Source: Deltaproteobacteria bacterium
GTDB taxonomy: Bacteria > Desulfobacterota > DSM-4660 > Desulfatiglandales > HGW-15
NCBI GenBank assembly: GCA_016929815.1
Contig: JAFGIC010000197.1
Location: forward strand, 1-6,598
DNA: 6,598 nucleotides
Reading direction: 5' to 3'
The position numbers were made by a program, and so were the translations under genes. The notes under the pieces were generated by a model. It ran no database searches, was not told where the DNA came from, and saw nothing but the letters and a program-made list of their open reading frames with translations. Positions 6,491 through 6,598 of the stretch are shown in pieces; within the stretch, counting starts at the first letter, position 1; each line of letters begins with the position of its first letter.

Positions 6491-6598
6491 AAAGTAATTA
6501 ATCTCTTTATGTTATTAAATTCATTAAATTTATTCACTAATAACCATTGCAGATGAAAATCTTTTCTTGAAATTATTTAAAATATCCGGATAATATGT
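6491..6598. other. AT-rich region upstream of the sigma-54 promoter, possible activator site
   Basis: No gene is seen here. The stretch is very AT-rich. It holds a 7-bp inverted repeat, GTTATTA (6511-6517) and TAATAAC (6538-6544), separated by 20 nt, and between them two tandem copies of ATTAAATT(C/T) (6514-6531). Such symmetry could be an activator-binding site, or the A/T richness could help DNA bending towards a sigma-54 complex. In sequence this poor in G and C it may also be chance. Sites for NtrC-type activators usually lie 80-150 bp upstream and could fall outside the window. Confidence 0.25.

Overview
The window holds three protein genes, all on the minus strand, in two transcription units. 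Gene content suggests a Gram-negative, anaerobe-type bacterium: there is a periplasmic ZraP-like protein behind a sigma-54 promoter, and a dikinase-like enzyme closely resembling pyruvate phosphate dikinase (PPDK). Moderate G+C and frequent AGG (Arg) and ATA (Ile) codons would fit the Desulfobacterota/Nitrospirota sphere. That placement is a guess from style, not a phylogenetic result.

Layout in the direction of transcription (right to left). Positions 6598-6421 are AT-rich and carry a textbook -24/-12 sigma-54 promoter (6474-6490). It reads into a 157-residue secreted protein of the Spy/CpxP/ZraP type (5947-6420), which is closed by a perfect 12-bp hairpin terminator (about 5855-5885). Just beyond lies a strong sigma-70-type promoter (5781-5809) with a leader of about 128 nt. 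It drives a two-gene operon. The first gene (1456-5646, 1396 aa) joins about 890 residues of unrecognised, probably helical protein to the ATP-grasp and phosphohistidine domains of PPDK, and stops just where the PEP/pyruvate barrel of PPDK would begin. The second (184-1452, 422 aa) is a long glyceraldehyde-3-phosphate dehydrogenase. Its ribosome binding site lies inside the last codons of the first gene, so the two are probably translationally coupled. Positions 1-183 have no credible gene; they hold an imperfect inverted repeat and a hairpin-forming sequence that looks like a dispersed genomic repeat.

How they may work together. The sigma-54 unit looks like a self-contained envelope or metal stress response. 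The second unit ties a phosphotransfer enzyme of unknown acceptor to a glycolytic/gluconeogenic dehydrogenase. The most unusual object is the 1396-residue protein: it has what is needed to move phosphate from ATP to a catalytic histidine, lacks the known PEP/pyruvate site, and carries a very large N-terminal region that may supply or recognise a different acceptor.
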